From Halobacteriales archaeon QH_7_69_31 (lineage in GTDB: Archaea; Halobacteriota; Halobacteria; Halobacteriales; Haloarculaceae), in contig PXQY01000048.1 in the NCBI GenBank assembly GCA_003021745.1, positions 1 to 37,814 of the forward strand: a stretch of 37,814 nucleotides of DNA, in the 5' to 3' direction. The notes beneath the pieces are model-generated. The model ran no database searches. It saw nothing but the letters and a program-made list of their open reading frames with translations, and was not told the DNA's origin. The first letter of the stretch is position 1. Every line of letters begins with the position of its first letter. Position numbers and translations under genes: made by a program. Shown here piece by piece: positions 27,143 to 36,808 of the stretch.

Positions 27143-27243
27143 GCGGCATTCAGTCGGCCCGGTCCGGGTACCCTGCAACCGCGGCAGTCAGTCGGCCCGG
27201 TCCGGGTACCCTGCAACTGCGGCAGTCAGTCGGCCCGGTCCCG
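27143..27243. repeat. 38-bp tandem repeat (about 2.6 clear copies, degenerate flanks)
   Basis: GCGGCATTCAGTCGGCCCGGTCCGGGTACCCTGCAACC / GCGGCAGTCAGTCGGCCCGGTCCGGGTACCCTGCAACT / GCGGCAGTCAGTCGGCCCGGTCCCGG. Confidence 0.9.
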
Positions 27244-27256
27244 GGCCCGGGAGCGG

Positions 27257-28264
27257 TCAGTCGCACCGGTCCCGTGCCGCGGCGACCAGTAGCGGGAACG
27301 TGATGGTCGCGTCGGCGTACACGGAGACGCTGCGGGCGTCCGTCTCGAGTTTCCCCCACGACCGGGCCTCCTCGAGCGTGGCGCCGGAGAGCCCGCCGGT
27401 CCCTGGCGGGTCCATCGTCAGCTGGACGGCGTAGTCGTAGGCGCCCGGCGTAACGAGCATCGTCTGGAGGACGTAGTTCTTCGGAACGCCGCCGCCGACC
27501 ACGATGGCGGCCATCGAGTCGGCGCCGTGCGCGAGATCGTTCAGCGGCGACATGTCGGCCAGCGCGTCAAGCGAGAAGCCGCTCACCTGCGAGCGGAGCC
27601 ACGCCTGCAGCCCCAGTACGGAGTCCTGGATCGCCGGCACGTGGAGTGGCACCTCCTGCTCGTAGGCGGCCGCGGCGATGCCGGGCGCCGCCGCCACGTC
27701 CTCGCCGTCGTTCACGACGGCGTTGGCCCGGCCGAGTTCGCTAGTGAACTCGGCGATCGAGACGATCTCCTCGCCGACCGCCTCGAAGACCTCCGCGCGG
27801 AGGTGCGCCTCGAACTGTGCGAAGTGCTCCTGGGGGAGGTAAACGTTGTAGATCCGGTCGACTTCCTCCTCGCGCAACCGCTCGTCGAACTCGCGGGCCG
27901 ACAGCTCCGGGTGGGTCTCGCGGCCGTGGTGGTGGGTGCCGCCGATGGCCTCGATGGCGTCGTGGGTCAGCGTCGCGCCGGTCGTCACCAGGGCGTCGAC
28001 GTGGCCGTCCCGGATGAGGTCGGCGACGATATCCCGCATCCCGGCGGGCACCATCGCGCCGGCCAGCCCCAGGAACGTGGTGGTGTCCTCGCGGGCGAAG
28101 ATCTCGCCGGTCAGTTCGACGGCCTCGTGGAGGTCGGCGGCGCCGATGCCGGCCTTCCCGTACTCGTCGGCCAGCTCGGCGACAGTCATCCCCGCCGCAA
28201 CGTCGGCGTGCTCGACCGGGTCGTGGCCGAACTCGGCGCGGTCCGGGGCGTCCTCCTCGCTCAT
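27257..28264 (-). CDS. dys: Deoxyhypusine synthase
   Basis: FLGLAGAMVPAGMRDIVADLIRDGHVDALVTTGATLTHD...ETHPELSAREFDE...IVVGGGVPKNYVLQT. Confidence 0.95.
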   Translation of the reverse strand: MSEEDAPDRAEFGHDPVEHADVAAGMTVAELADEYGKAGIGAADLHEAVELTGEIFAREDTTTFLGLAGAMVPAGMRDIVADLIRDGHVDALVTTGATLTHDAIEAIGGTHHHGRETHPELSAREFDERLREEEVDRIYNVYLPQEHFAQFEAHLRAEVFEAVGEEIVSIAEFTSELGRANAVVNDGEDVAAAPGIAAAAYEQEVPLHVPAIQDSVLGLQAWLRSQVSGFSLDALADMSPLNDLAHGADSMAAIVVGGGVPKNYVLQTMLVTPGAYDYAVQLTMDPPGTGGLSGATLEEARSWGKLETDARSVSVYADATITFPLLVAAARDRCD

Positions 28265-28358
28265 TGTCGCCAGGAGGGTCGGCGGCCGCTTGAAGCCCGC
28301 GGACTCGGGCAGAGACGGGTGGGTAAGGCTAATTGTAGCCCCCTCCCGGGACGAGGTG

Positions 28359-29168
28359 TTAGGTGGCCGTCGGTCGATCGGCGCCCGCGGTCAGGCGACG
28401 AGCGACCAGGACGAAGAACACGGCGGCGACGAGGCCCACCGGGGCGACGACGGCAGCGGCCGCCACCGCCGCGAGGACACCGTCGCTGTACGCAAGTCGC
28501 GAGAGCGGGAGCGAGAACGCCGTGGCCGGGACGGCGAACCCGAGGAACGCGAGTGCGGCCTCCGCACGGCTGGTGGTCAGGCTTGCGCTGTGCCGGATCG
28601 CCTCGAGGAGGTCGTCCTCGTTCGCCACCACGAGATACGGCGCGAGATACGTGAGATATCCCACCACGTAGATACCCACAAAGGCGACCGGGATGAGGAA
28701 CGGCGCCGTTGTGAGGAGGAGGACGATGGCGCTGAGGACGACCAACATGAGGGCCTCGTAGGCCACCAACGACCGCCCGTATCGGCGGACGTTCGCCACG
28801 AAGTCGAACATGCCCGTCCGAATCGACTGGTCGATGCTCCCCAGGTAGCCGGCCAGGAGAAGGCCCGTCGCGACGACGTAGGCGGCAAGCGAGAGCAGGA
28901 ACGCCGCGCCGAATGCCACACCGACGACGGCCGGGAGCGTGGCGGGGTCGATACCGCCGCCAGCATCGGTCGGTGGCTGCACGAACGACCAGATCGTGAC
29001 GAACGAGTGCGGCATCGGGAACGAGACCGAGAACACCCGGCTGGTGTCGGTGCCGAGTCGGACGAGGTCGTTCCAGCGGAGCAGCGCAACCACGAACGGA
29101 AGGACCGCCAGGACGGCGACGTCCCGGGTCTCTTGGAGGGCCTCCCGAAGGACGGCGGGCAAGTGCAT
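28359..29168 (-). CDS. Haloarchaeal multi-pass membrane protein
   Basis: MHLPAVLREALQETRDVAVLAVLPFVVALLRWNDL...; about six hydrophobic segments. Confidence 0.75.
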   Translation of the reverse strand: MHLPAVLREALQETRDVAVLAVLPFVVALLRWNDLVRLGTDTSRVFSVSFPMPHSFVTIWSFVQPPTDAGGGIDPATLPAVVGVAFGAAFLLSLAAYVVATGLLLAGYLGSIDQSIRTGMFDFVANVRRYGRSLVAYEALMLVVLSAIVLLLTTAPFLIPVAFVGIYVVGYLTYLAPYLVVANEDDLLEAIRHSASLTTSRAEAALAFLGFAVPATAFSLPLSRLAYSDGVLAAVAAAAVVAPVGLVAAVFFVLVARRLTAGADRPTAT

Positions 29169-29223
29169 GGGGCCTGAAACCGGATAGATGACGCCGGCTG
29201 ATATATACCGCGGGTTCGTGGCC

Positions 29224-29721
29224 TCAGAGTTCCACCTTCGTCGTCGGGTCGTCCAGCTCCCACAGCAGTTCAGGCAGGAAGGCGTCGAGGTGGTCGACGA
29301 CGCGGCGCTCGCTGACGTCCAGGCCCTCGCAGTGCTCGTGGGCCGCCGCGCGGACCGAGACGTGGATGTCGCCGGCCTCGACGTGGACCTCCAGCGGGAA
29401 CACCGAACACCGGGCCGGCTTCCAGTCGTGCTCGGCCTGCAGCGCACAGAGGCCGTCCTCCCCGAGGAAGAAGCACGCCTGGCCGTCGGCCGCGGCGTGC
29501 GGGTGGCCGTCGGCCTTCGGCTCCCGGCGGAGGAAGTCCCGGCCGCGGAACGCCGCGATGGCGTCGGCCAGCGACTCACGGGCGGCGAGTTCCAGCAGGT
29601 CCTTCTCGTACAGGAGGACGCCGTGGCGGCAACACCACGTGCAGTCGTCGACGCACTCGAAGGTCAACGAGGGGTCGAAGTCGACGACGGCCTCCCTGCC
29701 GGGGAACACCTCGACGCGCAC
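29224..29721 (-). CDS. YkgJ family cysteine-cluster protein
   Basis: FECVDDCTWCCRHGVLLYEKDLLELAARE...ACFFLGEDGLCALQAEHDWKPARCSVFPLEV. Confidence 0.88.
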   Translation of the reverse strand: MRVEVFPGREAVVDFDPSLTFECVDDCTWCCRHGVLLYEKDLLELAARESLADAIAAFRGRDFLRREPKADGHPHAAADGQACFFLGEDGLCALQAEHDWKPARCSVFPLEVHVEAGDIHVSVRAAAHEHCEGLDVSERRVVDHLDAFLPELLWELDDPTTKVEL

Positions 29722-29783
29722 AGCGGCGGTCGGGGAGCCAGCGGGAAAGGGATGTCGGGCGCGGGTCCGGAGCGATGAACGCC

Positions 29784-30482
29784 TCAGGTCCGCAGTGCCG
29801 CGATGACGTTGCGGAGCTGCCGCGTGCCGTTCTCCAGCAGTGCCCGAGGGAACCGTCGCCGGGCGGTCCGCAACGCCTCCTCGAGGGCCTCGCCGGCGTC
29901 CTCGTGAAGGCCGGGGCCGTGGCCGGTCAGGATTCGCTCGGGTTCGCGGCCGGCAAGCGCCGCCCGAGGCGGCGTCAGCCGGCGAAGCAGCATCACGCCG
30001 AGGGCCTCCTCGCCGGCGCGGAGGTACTCTGCCGTGCCGACCGACTCCCCGACCACGAGCGTCTCCCCGTCGGTCAGCCCGTACTCCTGCCACCAGGAAC
30101 TGCGGGCCACCGTGAACAGCTCGTACCCACCGACCGCCGTGCCGACCTCCAGCCGAGAAACGGGCGCGTCGAGGCGGTCCTCGAGGCCGGTCATGGACGC
30201 CGGCAGCGTGACCGGAACGTCGTACCGCTCCGCGACGACGTCGGCGTCTCGTATGTGATAATTCGACAGAACAATCACGCCGGCGACCTCACCCAGGTCC
30301 CCCAGGAGGTCGGCGACGCCCGGCGCACAGAGCGGGTCGACGAGCCAGACGCCCTCGTCGGTCGAAAGCGCGTGGCTCGCACGCTCCATCGTCTCCTCGG
30401 GGTGGGCGATCCAGCCGACGCCGCCGTCCCACCGGTCTACGACTGCCGGGTCCGTCGGCTCGGCCGTCGCTTTCGCCGGCAT
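29784..30482 (-). CDS. Metallo-beta-lactamase-fold-like hypothetical protein
   Basis: GVWLVDPLCAPGVADLLGDLGEVAGVIVLSNYHIRDADVVAERYDVPV...ERILTGHGPGLHEDAGEALEEAL. Confidence 0.75.
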   Translation of the reverse strand: MPAKATAEPTDPAVVDRWDGGVGWIAHPEETMERASHALSTDEGVWLVDPLCAPGVADLLGDLGEVAGVIVLSNYHIRDADVVAERYDVPVTLPASMTGLEDRLDAPVSRLEVGTAVGGYELFTVARSSWWQEYGLTDGETLVVGESVGTAEYLRAGEEALGVMLLRRLTPPRAALAGREPERILTGHGPGLHEDAGEALEEALRTARRRFPRALLENGTRQLRNVIAALRT

Positions 30483-30539
30483 AGGCCGCACAACCGGAGA
30501 GCGGGCCAAAAGTGTTGCCGGGGTTCACCGGCCCGGTGA

Positions 30540-30860
30540 TCCCCTGCCCGACTCCCGTGTCGTCGCTCCCGCTGGTCATTGCTCGCGGCTCGCTCCGCTC
30601 GCCGCTCGCGTCTCCGAGGCCCTCGCTTCGCTCGCGCCTCGCACCTCCCGCTCGCCCATCCGGCGGCGCTCCCGCTGGTCGCGCCGCCCGGCTCGCTCAG
30701 TCCGAGGCCTCGCTCGTTCACGGCTCGCTTCGCTCACGGCTCCCGACGGCTCACGGCTCCCGCTGGTCGCCGTTCGCGGATCCGAGGACCTCCTGCTCGC
30801 CGTTCACGCATTCGGAGCCGCTCCCTCCGGTCACGGCTCCCGCCGCTCGGCCTCGCTGTT
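30540..30860. repeat. Low-complexity GAGCGAAGCGAGC-type intergenic repeat region
   Basis: Repeated GGCTCGCTTCGCTCACGGCTCCCG, CTCGCTTCGCTCGCG, TCCGAGGCCTCGCTCG, CTCCCGCTGGTCGC modules. Confidence 0.8.
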
Positions 30861-30864
30861 GCCC

Positions 30865-31188
30865 CTAGCTGTACCCCCGCCACCGGTTGCCACACTCGGT
30901 GCACTTGAAAAAGCGCGTCGGCGGTTCGTCGGCCGACCCGGTCTGTTTGATCGTGTACCACGCCTCGCCGTTGCCGCAGGACTCGCAGGTAATGTCGTCG
31001 GCGGTGGGTTTGCCCTCGAAGTCGGCGTCGGCGGAGGACTCGATGACGTCGCCGTCGGTCTGGGACTCCGTCGAGACGAACGCCTCGGCGCGGTCGGGGT
31101 CCTTCGACTGGCTCGCACCGCAGGCCGAACACGCCATCTCGCCGTCCCGGGGCCGCATCATCGCGCCGCAGTCGTCGCAGAACTGCAT
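30865..31188 (-). CDS. tfs: Transcription factor S (archaeal TFIIS-like)
   Basis: MQFCDDCGAMMRPRDGEMACSACG...ITCESCGNGEAWYTIKQTGSADEPPTRFFKCTECGNRWRGYS. Confidence 0.95.
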   Translation of the reverse strand: MQFCDDCGAMMRPRDGEMACSACGASQSKDPDRAEAFVSTESQTDGDVIESSADADFEGKPTADDITCESCGNGEAWYTIKQTGSADEPPTRFFKCTECGNRWRGYS

Positions 31189-31212
31189 ACCCGGCCGGAG
31201 GGTCCAGGCGGC

Positions 31213-31659
31213 CTAAAGCGTGCGGTCCGGGCTCTCCCCTTCGAGGACGCTGGAGGCACCGTGCCGGTCGGCGACCACGGGGCAGTTCTGCACCCGGAAG
31301 CTGTCGGTGTCGACGACCTCCGCGATGGTCGTGCCGGCGTGCGAACAGGCCACGTCCGGCGGCTCGGTGAAGTACTCACACCGCTGGCAGTACTTCGACT
31401 TCGGGACGACGGTGGTCTCGGCGTCGGCGTCGACCTCCAGGTCGACCTGCCGGGTCGGGCTCTCCTCGGCGAGCCGATCGAACAGGTCGCCGTCGACGTC
31501 GGCGCCCTCGTCGAGTTCGGCCCAGACCTCCCCGTCGACGTCCGCCGCGTCGAGGTCGGCGAACGGGTCGGCAGTCCCGTCCGCGCCGTCGGCCGGCTCC
31601 GCGCCGTCGGCCGACCCGGGGCCGTCACCGGCATTCCCCTCGGGCGCTCGCTCACCCAT
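31213..31659 (-). CDS. Conserved haloarchaeal Cys-containing hypothetical protein
   Basis: KSKYCQRCEYFTEPPDVACSHAGTTIAEVVDTDSFRVQNCPVV; acidic N-terminus. Confidence 0.75.
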   Translation of the reverse strand: MGERAPEGNAGDGPGSADGAEPADGADGTADPFADLDAADVDGEVWAELDEGADVDGDLFDRLAEESPTRQVDLEVDADAETTVVPKSKYCQRCEYFTEPPDVACSHAGTTIAEVVDTDSFRVQNCPVVADRHGASSVLEGESPDRTL

Positions 31660-32458
31660 CCGGCTCACCTTCATCGGCCGGCCCCTCGCCGGGGCCGCCC
31701 GCGTCCTCCGCCGGCTCCGGCCCGGTCAGGACGGTCCTCGTGAAGACGATGCCGGTCGTCGTGAGGTCCCGGAGTTCGGTATCACAGTGCGGACACGACG
31801 GCTCCGAGAGCAGCGGGACCGAGACCGTCCCCCCACAATCGTGACACGTCCCCTCGGTGACGCCACGGTGGCTCGCGGCCGTCCGGAGCCGTTCCAGGTG
31901 ACGGCGTCGCTCCGTGGTCGCGTCCTCACCGTCACCCGTCAGGTCCACGAGGACCCTCGCGAGCGTGTCGAGCTTGCCCGTCGCGTCCGCCACCTCCGTG
32001 TCCAGTTCCGCGACGTCCTCCGAGAGGTCGGCGTGGTCGGATGTCACGGCGTCGAGCCGGTCGTCGAACCGGGCGATCTCGTCGTGGGTGTGGTCCGTCT
32101 TCGCCCGGTTGCGGACCGCGTCCCGGAGCTGCAGGACGCGGTTCCGGATCGACTCCAGGTCGTCCTCGAGGCCGGCTTCCATCGCGTCGAGCCGGTCCTC
32201 GACGGCCGCCAGGTCCGACCGGTGGTCCTGGAGTTGGGTGCGGACCTCGGTTTCGATCAGGTCGGAGACGTCGGCCTCGTCGGCGAGCGACCCGCCGTCG
32301 CCGTCGTGGTCGGCCGTCGCCCGGTATGCGCTCGCCACCTGGACGAGCAGTTCCTCGCGAGACACCCCGAGGCTGGCCGCCCGGTCGTCGAGCCACTCCT
32401 CCAGCGGCGGCGGCAACGAAAGGGCCTCATCGGCCCCGTCCGCCGACTCGGTCGCCAT
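31652..32458 (-). CDS. Coiled-coil protein with C-terminal zinc ribbon
   Basis: MATESADGADEALSLPPPLEEWLDDRAASLGVSREELLVQ...GTCHDCGGTVSVPLLSEPSCPHCDTELRDL. Confidence 0.75.
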   Translation of the reverse strand: MATESADGADEALSLPPPLEEWLDDRAASLGVSREELLVQVASAYRATADHDGDGGSLADEADVSDLIETEVRTQLQDHRSDLAAVEDRLDAMEAGLEDDLESIRNRVLQLRDAVRNRAKTDHTHDEIARFDDRLDAVTSDHADLSEDVAELDTEVADATGKLDTLARVLVDLTGDGEDATTERRRHLERLRTAASHRGVTEGTCHDCGGTVSVPLLSEPSCPHCDTELRDLTTTGIVFTRTVLTGPEPAEDAGGPGEGPADEGEPDG

Positions 32459-32575
32459 GTGCGAGCCGTAGGACCGTTGGAAAGTTAAGGGTTCGCCCCC
32501 CGGACCGCGGTCGCTCCCGGCCGTTTCCGGCCGCCGTGCGCGTCGAGGTCCGGGGACCACGGGTGGACCGGCAGG

Positions 32576-33418
32576 CTACCTGATCTTCCGGACGTCGCTG
32601 ATGTCGAAGCCGGCGTCGCCGATCTCCGTCTCGAACCGGACGATGTTCTCGTCTTCGATCCTGGACAGCACGCCGCGGAACTGCTTTACGATCATGGTCC
32701 GGGCCCGGGAGGAGCCGCCGCTCTCCCACTCGAAGGACAGCGTCCCGTCGGCCGCATCGACGAGCTGGCCGTGCTGCTGGGCGTCCAGCGTCTCCCGATT
32801 GACGTGGGCCAGGATGAGCCCACCCCAGTCGTAGGCCGCCCGCGACAGGCCCTTCAGGAGCACCGGGATGTCGGGGAAGGGGAGGTCGGCGTTCCGGGCG
32901 CCGACGAGGTCCGCCAGCGAGTCGATGACGACCACATTGCCGGCGCCGTGTTCGGTGAGCCGGTCGCCGAGCGCCTCCGGGACGGCCTTCCGGTCCTGGG
33001 ACTGGCCGAGTTCCGAGACCGCCCGGGTCCGGTCGGCGTACCACTGCCGGGGTACCTGGCTCAGCCGGAAGAACTCCGGCGAGAGGTCGTGGAACTCGAC
33101 GTTGCCGATGCTCTCCTCGACGATCTCGTCGTCCATGGCGAGGGTGATCTCCCGTTCGACCTGTCGGGCTGCCGCGGTAAAGGAGATATAGTGGACCTCC
33201 CCGGGTGTCGTCGCCCGGTCGTCGAGGCCGCCGTAGTAGAGGTCGAAAAGCTCCGGGTCGCCCTCTGCGAGGCCGTTCATCACCGCGGCGGTGTACATGA
33301 ACTCCCTGGCGCCCGCCCCCGCGTCACCGGACAGGAGGACGACGCTCCCCGGCGGGGCCCCACCGCCGATCGTCGTGTCGAGCCGCCGGATCCCGAACGG
33401 GATGCGGTCCATATACAT
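32576..33418 (-). CDS. RadA/KaiC-like (haloarchaeal 'HTR-like') ATPase-fold protein
   Basis: MYMDRIPFGIRRLDTTIGGGAPPGSVVLLSGDAGAGAREFMYTAAVMN...NVVVIDSLADLVGAR. Confidence 0.85.
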   Translation of the reverse strand: MYMDRIPFGIRRLDTTIGGGAPPGSVVLLSGDAGAGAREFMYTAAVMNGLAEGDPELFDLYYGGLDDRATTPGEVHYISFTAAARQVEREITLAMDDEIVEESIGNVEFHDLSPEFFRLSQVPRQWYADRTRAVSELGQSQDRKAVPEALGDRLTEHGAGNVVVIDSLADLVGARNADLPFPDIPVLLKGLSRAAYDWGGLILAHVNRETLDAQQHGQLVDAADGTLSFEWESGGSSRARTMIVKQFRGVLSRIEDENIVRFETEIGDAGFDISDVRKIR

Positions 33419-33436
33419 CCCAACGCGCCCGGACCC

Positions 33437-34426
33437 TTAAATCGTGGAGCCGTCCCCGGCCTGTTGCACGCGTGCGCCCTCGTTCCTGGCGCGGACGACC
33501 CGGACCGTCCCGTCGACGCCGGCCGCCGCGAGGGCGTCCTCCGCGGCCGCCCGCGCCCGATCGGCCATCGAGTCGTCGGTCACACCGAAGACCGTCGGGC
33601 CCCAGGAGGACTGGCCCATGCCGCGGACGGCCGGCCGATCGGCCAGGGCGTCGACGATCCGGCCGGCGGGCGGCCGGTAGACGCCGCCCTGCTCGTCGGC
33701 GTACCACGCGCCGTTGAGGCGACCGAACGCGCCGACGGCGTCGCCGAACGCCGCGAGACGACCCTCGGCGACCGCCGGGAGGAGCCGCCGGACCAGGAGT
33801 GTCGCGAGGTCGTCGGCGACCGCCGGGTCGGCCCCCTCGACGACGGCGCGCATCCGCTCGGTCTCATCGTCGCCGCTCGGCCCGGGGTCTGCGTCCGGGA
33901 CCACGAGCAGGAACCGCCACGACGGCGGGAGGTCCCGGCGGACGGCGACCGCCGGGACCGTCCACTCGCCGACGGCCGGCGGGTCGACCGTGAACCGTTC
34001 GGTCGGGTGCCCGGCGTCGATCACGAACCCGCCGGCCTCGAAGGCGGCGACACCGACTCCGCTCCGGCCGCCGCGGCCCATCGCCGGCGCCCGCTCGCGG
34101 ACCGCCGGGGCCCGGTCGTGGGCGGCCGTGACGGCCGCGAGCGTCGCCAGCGCCACCTGGGTGCCGCTCCCGAGGCCGACGTGGCGCGGCAGCGTCGACT
34201 CGACGGTGACGTCGGCGCCGGCGACGTCTATGACCTCGCAGGCGGTCCGGGCACACGCCGCGACGAACGGGTCCGCACAGTCGACGCCGTCGCCCCGGTC
34301 GGCCCGGAGGACCACGCGTGGCTCGTCGAGGGCGACGCCGACGCCGCCGTAGAGCCGCTCGTGGGCCAACGAGAGGTTGCAGAAGCCGACGTGGAGCCTG
34401 GCTCCCGCCTCGACGCGGACCGTCAT
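33437..34426 (-). CDS. Beta-ribofuranosylaminobenzene 5'-phosphate synthase family (GHMP kinase fold)
   Basis: RVEAGARLHVGFCNLSLAHERLYGGVGVAL...LPRHVGLGSGTQVALATLAAV...GRGGRSGVGVAAFEAGGFVIDAG. Confidence 0.92.
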   Translation of the reverse strand: MTVRVEAGARLHVGFCNLSLAHERLYGGVGVALDEPRVVLRADRGDGVDCADPFVAACARTACEVIDVAGADVTVESTLPRHVGLGSGTQVALATLAAVTAAHDRAPAVRERAPAMGRGGRSGVGVAAFEAGGFVIDAGHPTERFTVDPPAVGEWTVPAVAVRRDLPPSWRFLLVVPDADPGPSGDDETERMRAVVEGADPAVADDLATLLVRRLLPAVAEGRLAAFGDAVGAFGRLNGAWYADEQGGVYRPPAGRIVDALADRPAVRGMGQSSWGPTVFGVTDDSMADRARAAAEDALAAAGVDGTVRVVRARNEGARVQQAGDGSTI

Positions 34427-34600
34427 CGGCCGGCTTTCGCCCCTCCGGCGGTTGTGGGTTTCGGCCGCGACACCGGCCCGCCCGGGTCGGACGAATGATA
34501 CTGTCGGTGGCGACGCCGTCCGGGGCCGCCCGTGGGCGGGCCGCCGTTGCACCGCAGTGCGGACACGGGTGGTTAAGGCGCTGGACGGCGACTGGCTCCC

Positions 34601-36346
34601 ATGAGCCGCCAGGAGCCACCCGACCGCGGGTCGGGCCCCGGCGAGAAGCCCGGCCACCTCCGGAGCCGGGAGGTCACCGAAGGCATCGACCGGGCGCCAC
34701 ACCGCGCGATGTTCCGTGCGATGGGGTTCGACGACGAGGACCTCGCCAGCCCGATGGTCGGGGTCGCCAACCCGGCCGCCGACCTCACGCCCTGTAACGT
34801 CCACCTCGACGACGTCGCCGACGCCGCGACCGACGGCGTCGACGCCGCCGGCGGGATGCCGATCGAGTTCGGCACCATCACCATCTCCGACGCCATCTCG
34901 ATGGGCACGGAGGGGATGAAGGCGTCGCTCGTCTCCCGGGAGGTCATCGCCGACTCCGTCGAACTGGTCGCGTTCGGCGAACGGCTGGACGCCCTCGTGA
35001 CGATCGGCGGCTGTGACAAGAACATGCCCGGGATGATGATGGCCGCCATCCGGACCGACCTGCCGTCGGTGTTCTGCTACGGCGGGTCGATCATGCCCGG
35101 CGAGCACGAGGGCCGCGCGGTCACCATCCAGAACGTCTTCGAGGCCCGCGGCGCCGTCGCGACCGGCGAGATGAGCGAGGCGGAACTCGACGACCTCGAG
35201 CGGAACGCCTGTCCCGGTGCCGGCTCCTGCGGCGGCATGTTCACGGCGAACACGATGGCCGCCATCAGCGAAGCCATCGGCTTTGCCCCCCTCGGCAGCG
35301 CCGGCCCACCCGCCGAGCACGACGCCCGCTACGACGTCGCCCGCGAGGCGGGCGAGGCGGTGGTTTCCGCCGTCGATGCCGACCGTCGCCCGTCGGATTT
35401 CCTGACGAGGGAATCGTTCGAGAACGCCATCGCCCTGCAGGTCGCCATCGGCGGCTCTACGAACGGCGTCCTCCACCTGCTCGCGATGGCCGCCGAGGCC
35501 GGCGTCGACCTCTCCATCGAAACGTTCGACGAGATCAGCGTCCGCACCCCGAAGATCGCCGACCTCCAGCCCGGCGGCGAGCGCGTAATGAACGACCTCC
35601 ACGAGGTCGGCGGCGTGCCCGTCGTCCTCCGGGAACTCCACGACGCGGGGCTGCTGGACGGTGACGCGCTGACGGTCACCGGCGAAACGCTCTGGGAGGC
35701 GCTCGAGCGGGTCGACCCGCCGACCGTCGAGGAGCTGGACGTCGACTTCCTGTACAGCGTCGAGTCGCCGAAGAACGATCAGGGCGCCATCCGCATCCTC
35801 ACGGGCAACCTGGCGCCGGACGGCAGCGTGCTGAAGGTTACGGCCGACGAGGACCTCCACCACGAGGGCCCGGCGCGCGTGTTCGAAGACGAGTCAGCCG
35901 CTACCGAGTACGTCCAGGGCGGCCACGTCGAGTCGGGCGACGTCATCGTCATCCGCAATGAGGGCCCCCGCGGCGGGCCCGGCATGCGCGAGATGCTCGG
36001 CGTCACCGCCGCCCGCGACGGCCAGGGCCTCACGGCGGATGTCGCGCTCGTCACCGACGGGCGCTTCTCGGGGGCGACCCGCGGGCTCTCCGTCGGCCAC
36101 GTCGCCCCGGAGGCCCACGACGGCGGCCCCATCGCCGCGCTGGCGGACGGCGACACGGTCACCATCGACGTCCCCGACCGGACGCTCGCCGTCGACCTCA
36201 CCGACGCCGAGCTGGCGGACCGCCTCGACGCCCGGGAGCAACCGGCTCCCACCTACGAGGGCGGCGTCCTCGGGAAGTACGGCCGGGCGTTCGGCTCCGC
36301 CGCCCGGGGGGCCGTCACGAACCCTGGCGTCGCCCGACGGGACTGA
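34601..36346 (+). CDS. ilvD: Dihydroxy-acid dehydratase
   Basis: [26 protein letters not shown]...[19 protein letters not shown]...[26 protein letters not shown]...[20 protein letters not shown]. Confidence 0.97.
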   Translation: MSRQEPPDRGSGPGEKPGHLRSREVTEGIDRAPHRAMFRAMGFDDEDLASPMVGVANPAADLTPCNVHLDDVADAATDGVDAAGGMPIEFGTITISDAISMGTEGMKASLVSREVIADSVELVAFGERLDALVTIGGCDKNMPGMMMAAIRTDLPSVFCYGGSIMPGEHEGRAVTIQNVFEARGAVATGEMSEAELDDLERNACPGAGSCGGMFTANTMAAISEAIGFAPLGSAGPPAEHDARYDVAREAGEAVVSAVDADRRPSDFLTRESFENAIALQVAIGGSTNGVLHLLAMAAEAGVDLSIETFDEISVRTPKIADLQPGGERVMNDLHEVGGVPVVLRELHDAGLLDGDALTVTGETLWEALERVDPPTVEELDVDFLYSVESPKNDQGAIRILTGNLAPDGSVLKVTADEDLHHEGPARVFEDESAATEYVQGGHVESGDVIVIRNEGPRGGPGMREMLGVTAARDGQGLTADVALVTDGRFSGATRGLSVGHVAPEAHDGGPIAALADGDTVTIDVPDRTLAVDLTDAELADRLDAREQPAPTYEGGVLGKYGRAFGSAARGAVTNPGVARRD

Positions 36347-36460
36347 AGCCAGACCCCGCAAACCGCGAAAAACCCCCGCGGCGGACTGCCGAGGGCGATC
36401 CGAGTCACGCGTTGCTTTCCAAGCAGGACCACCCACCCGGGACGGTCGGCCCGCGGGCCG

Positions 36461-36737
36461 TCACTCCGCATCTGGTTCGACGAGCGAGGGCTCCTCGCCG
36501 TCGCCGTGCCGGACCTCGATCGTGTGGCGGGTGTGTCGCGCGTGGGCTGCCGCCCAGCGGCGTGTCGGCCGCTCGGCGAGGAACGCCTCGCCGTCCGGAC
36601 TTCTCGACGGCCCGGTTGCCGACCCGCAGCTCGTCGAGTTCGTAGGACAGCGTCCAGGACCGGTCGCAGCGCGAGCAGGTGACGGTGGGGACGTCCTCGA
36701 CATCCTCCGAAGCCGGCGAGCCGCTCCGGTCGGTCAC
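36461..36737 (-). pseudogene. Small zinc-finger-like protein split by a frameshift
   Basis: TVTCSRCDRSWTLSYELDELRVGNRAVEKS in one frame; PDGEAFLAERPTRRWAAAHARHTRHTIEVRHGDGEEPSLVEPDAE* in another. Confidence 0.65.
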
Positions 36738-36808
36738 GTGCCGCGGTCGGGCGTCCTGGTATTTAGACCCACCGGGCCGTGGCTCGACGGCGACGAAACT
36801 GCCACCAC

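Noticed and set aside
27143-27243. CRISPR-like array
   Set aside because: Repeats are directly abutting with no unique spacers and only about 2.6 copies.
32771-34498. 575-aa plus-strand ORF
   Set aside because: Antisense to the RadA-like and beta-RFAP synthase genes, which have clear family motifs.
33437-35863. 808-aa minus-strand ORF
   Set aside because: Only the 33437-34426 part is a real protein; the N-terminal extension is antisense to ilvD.
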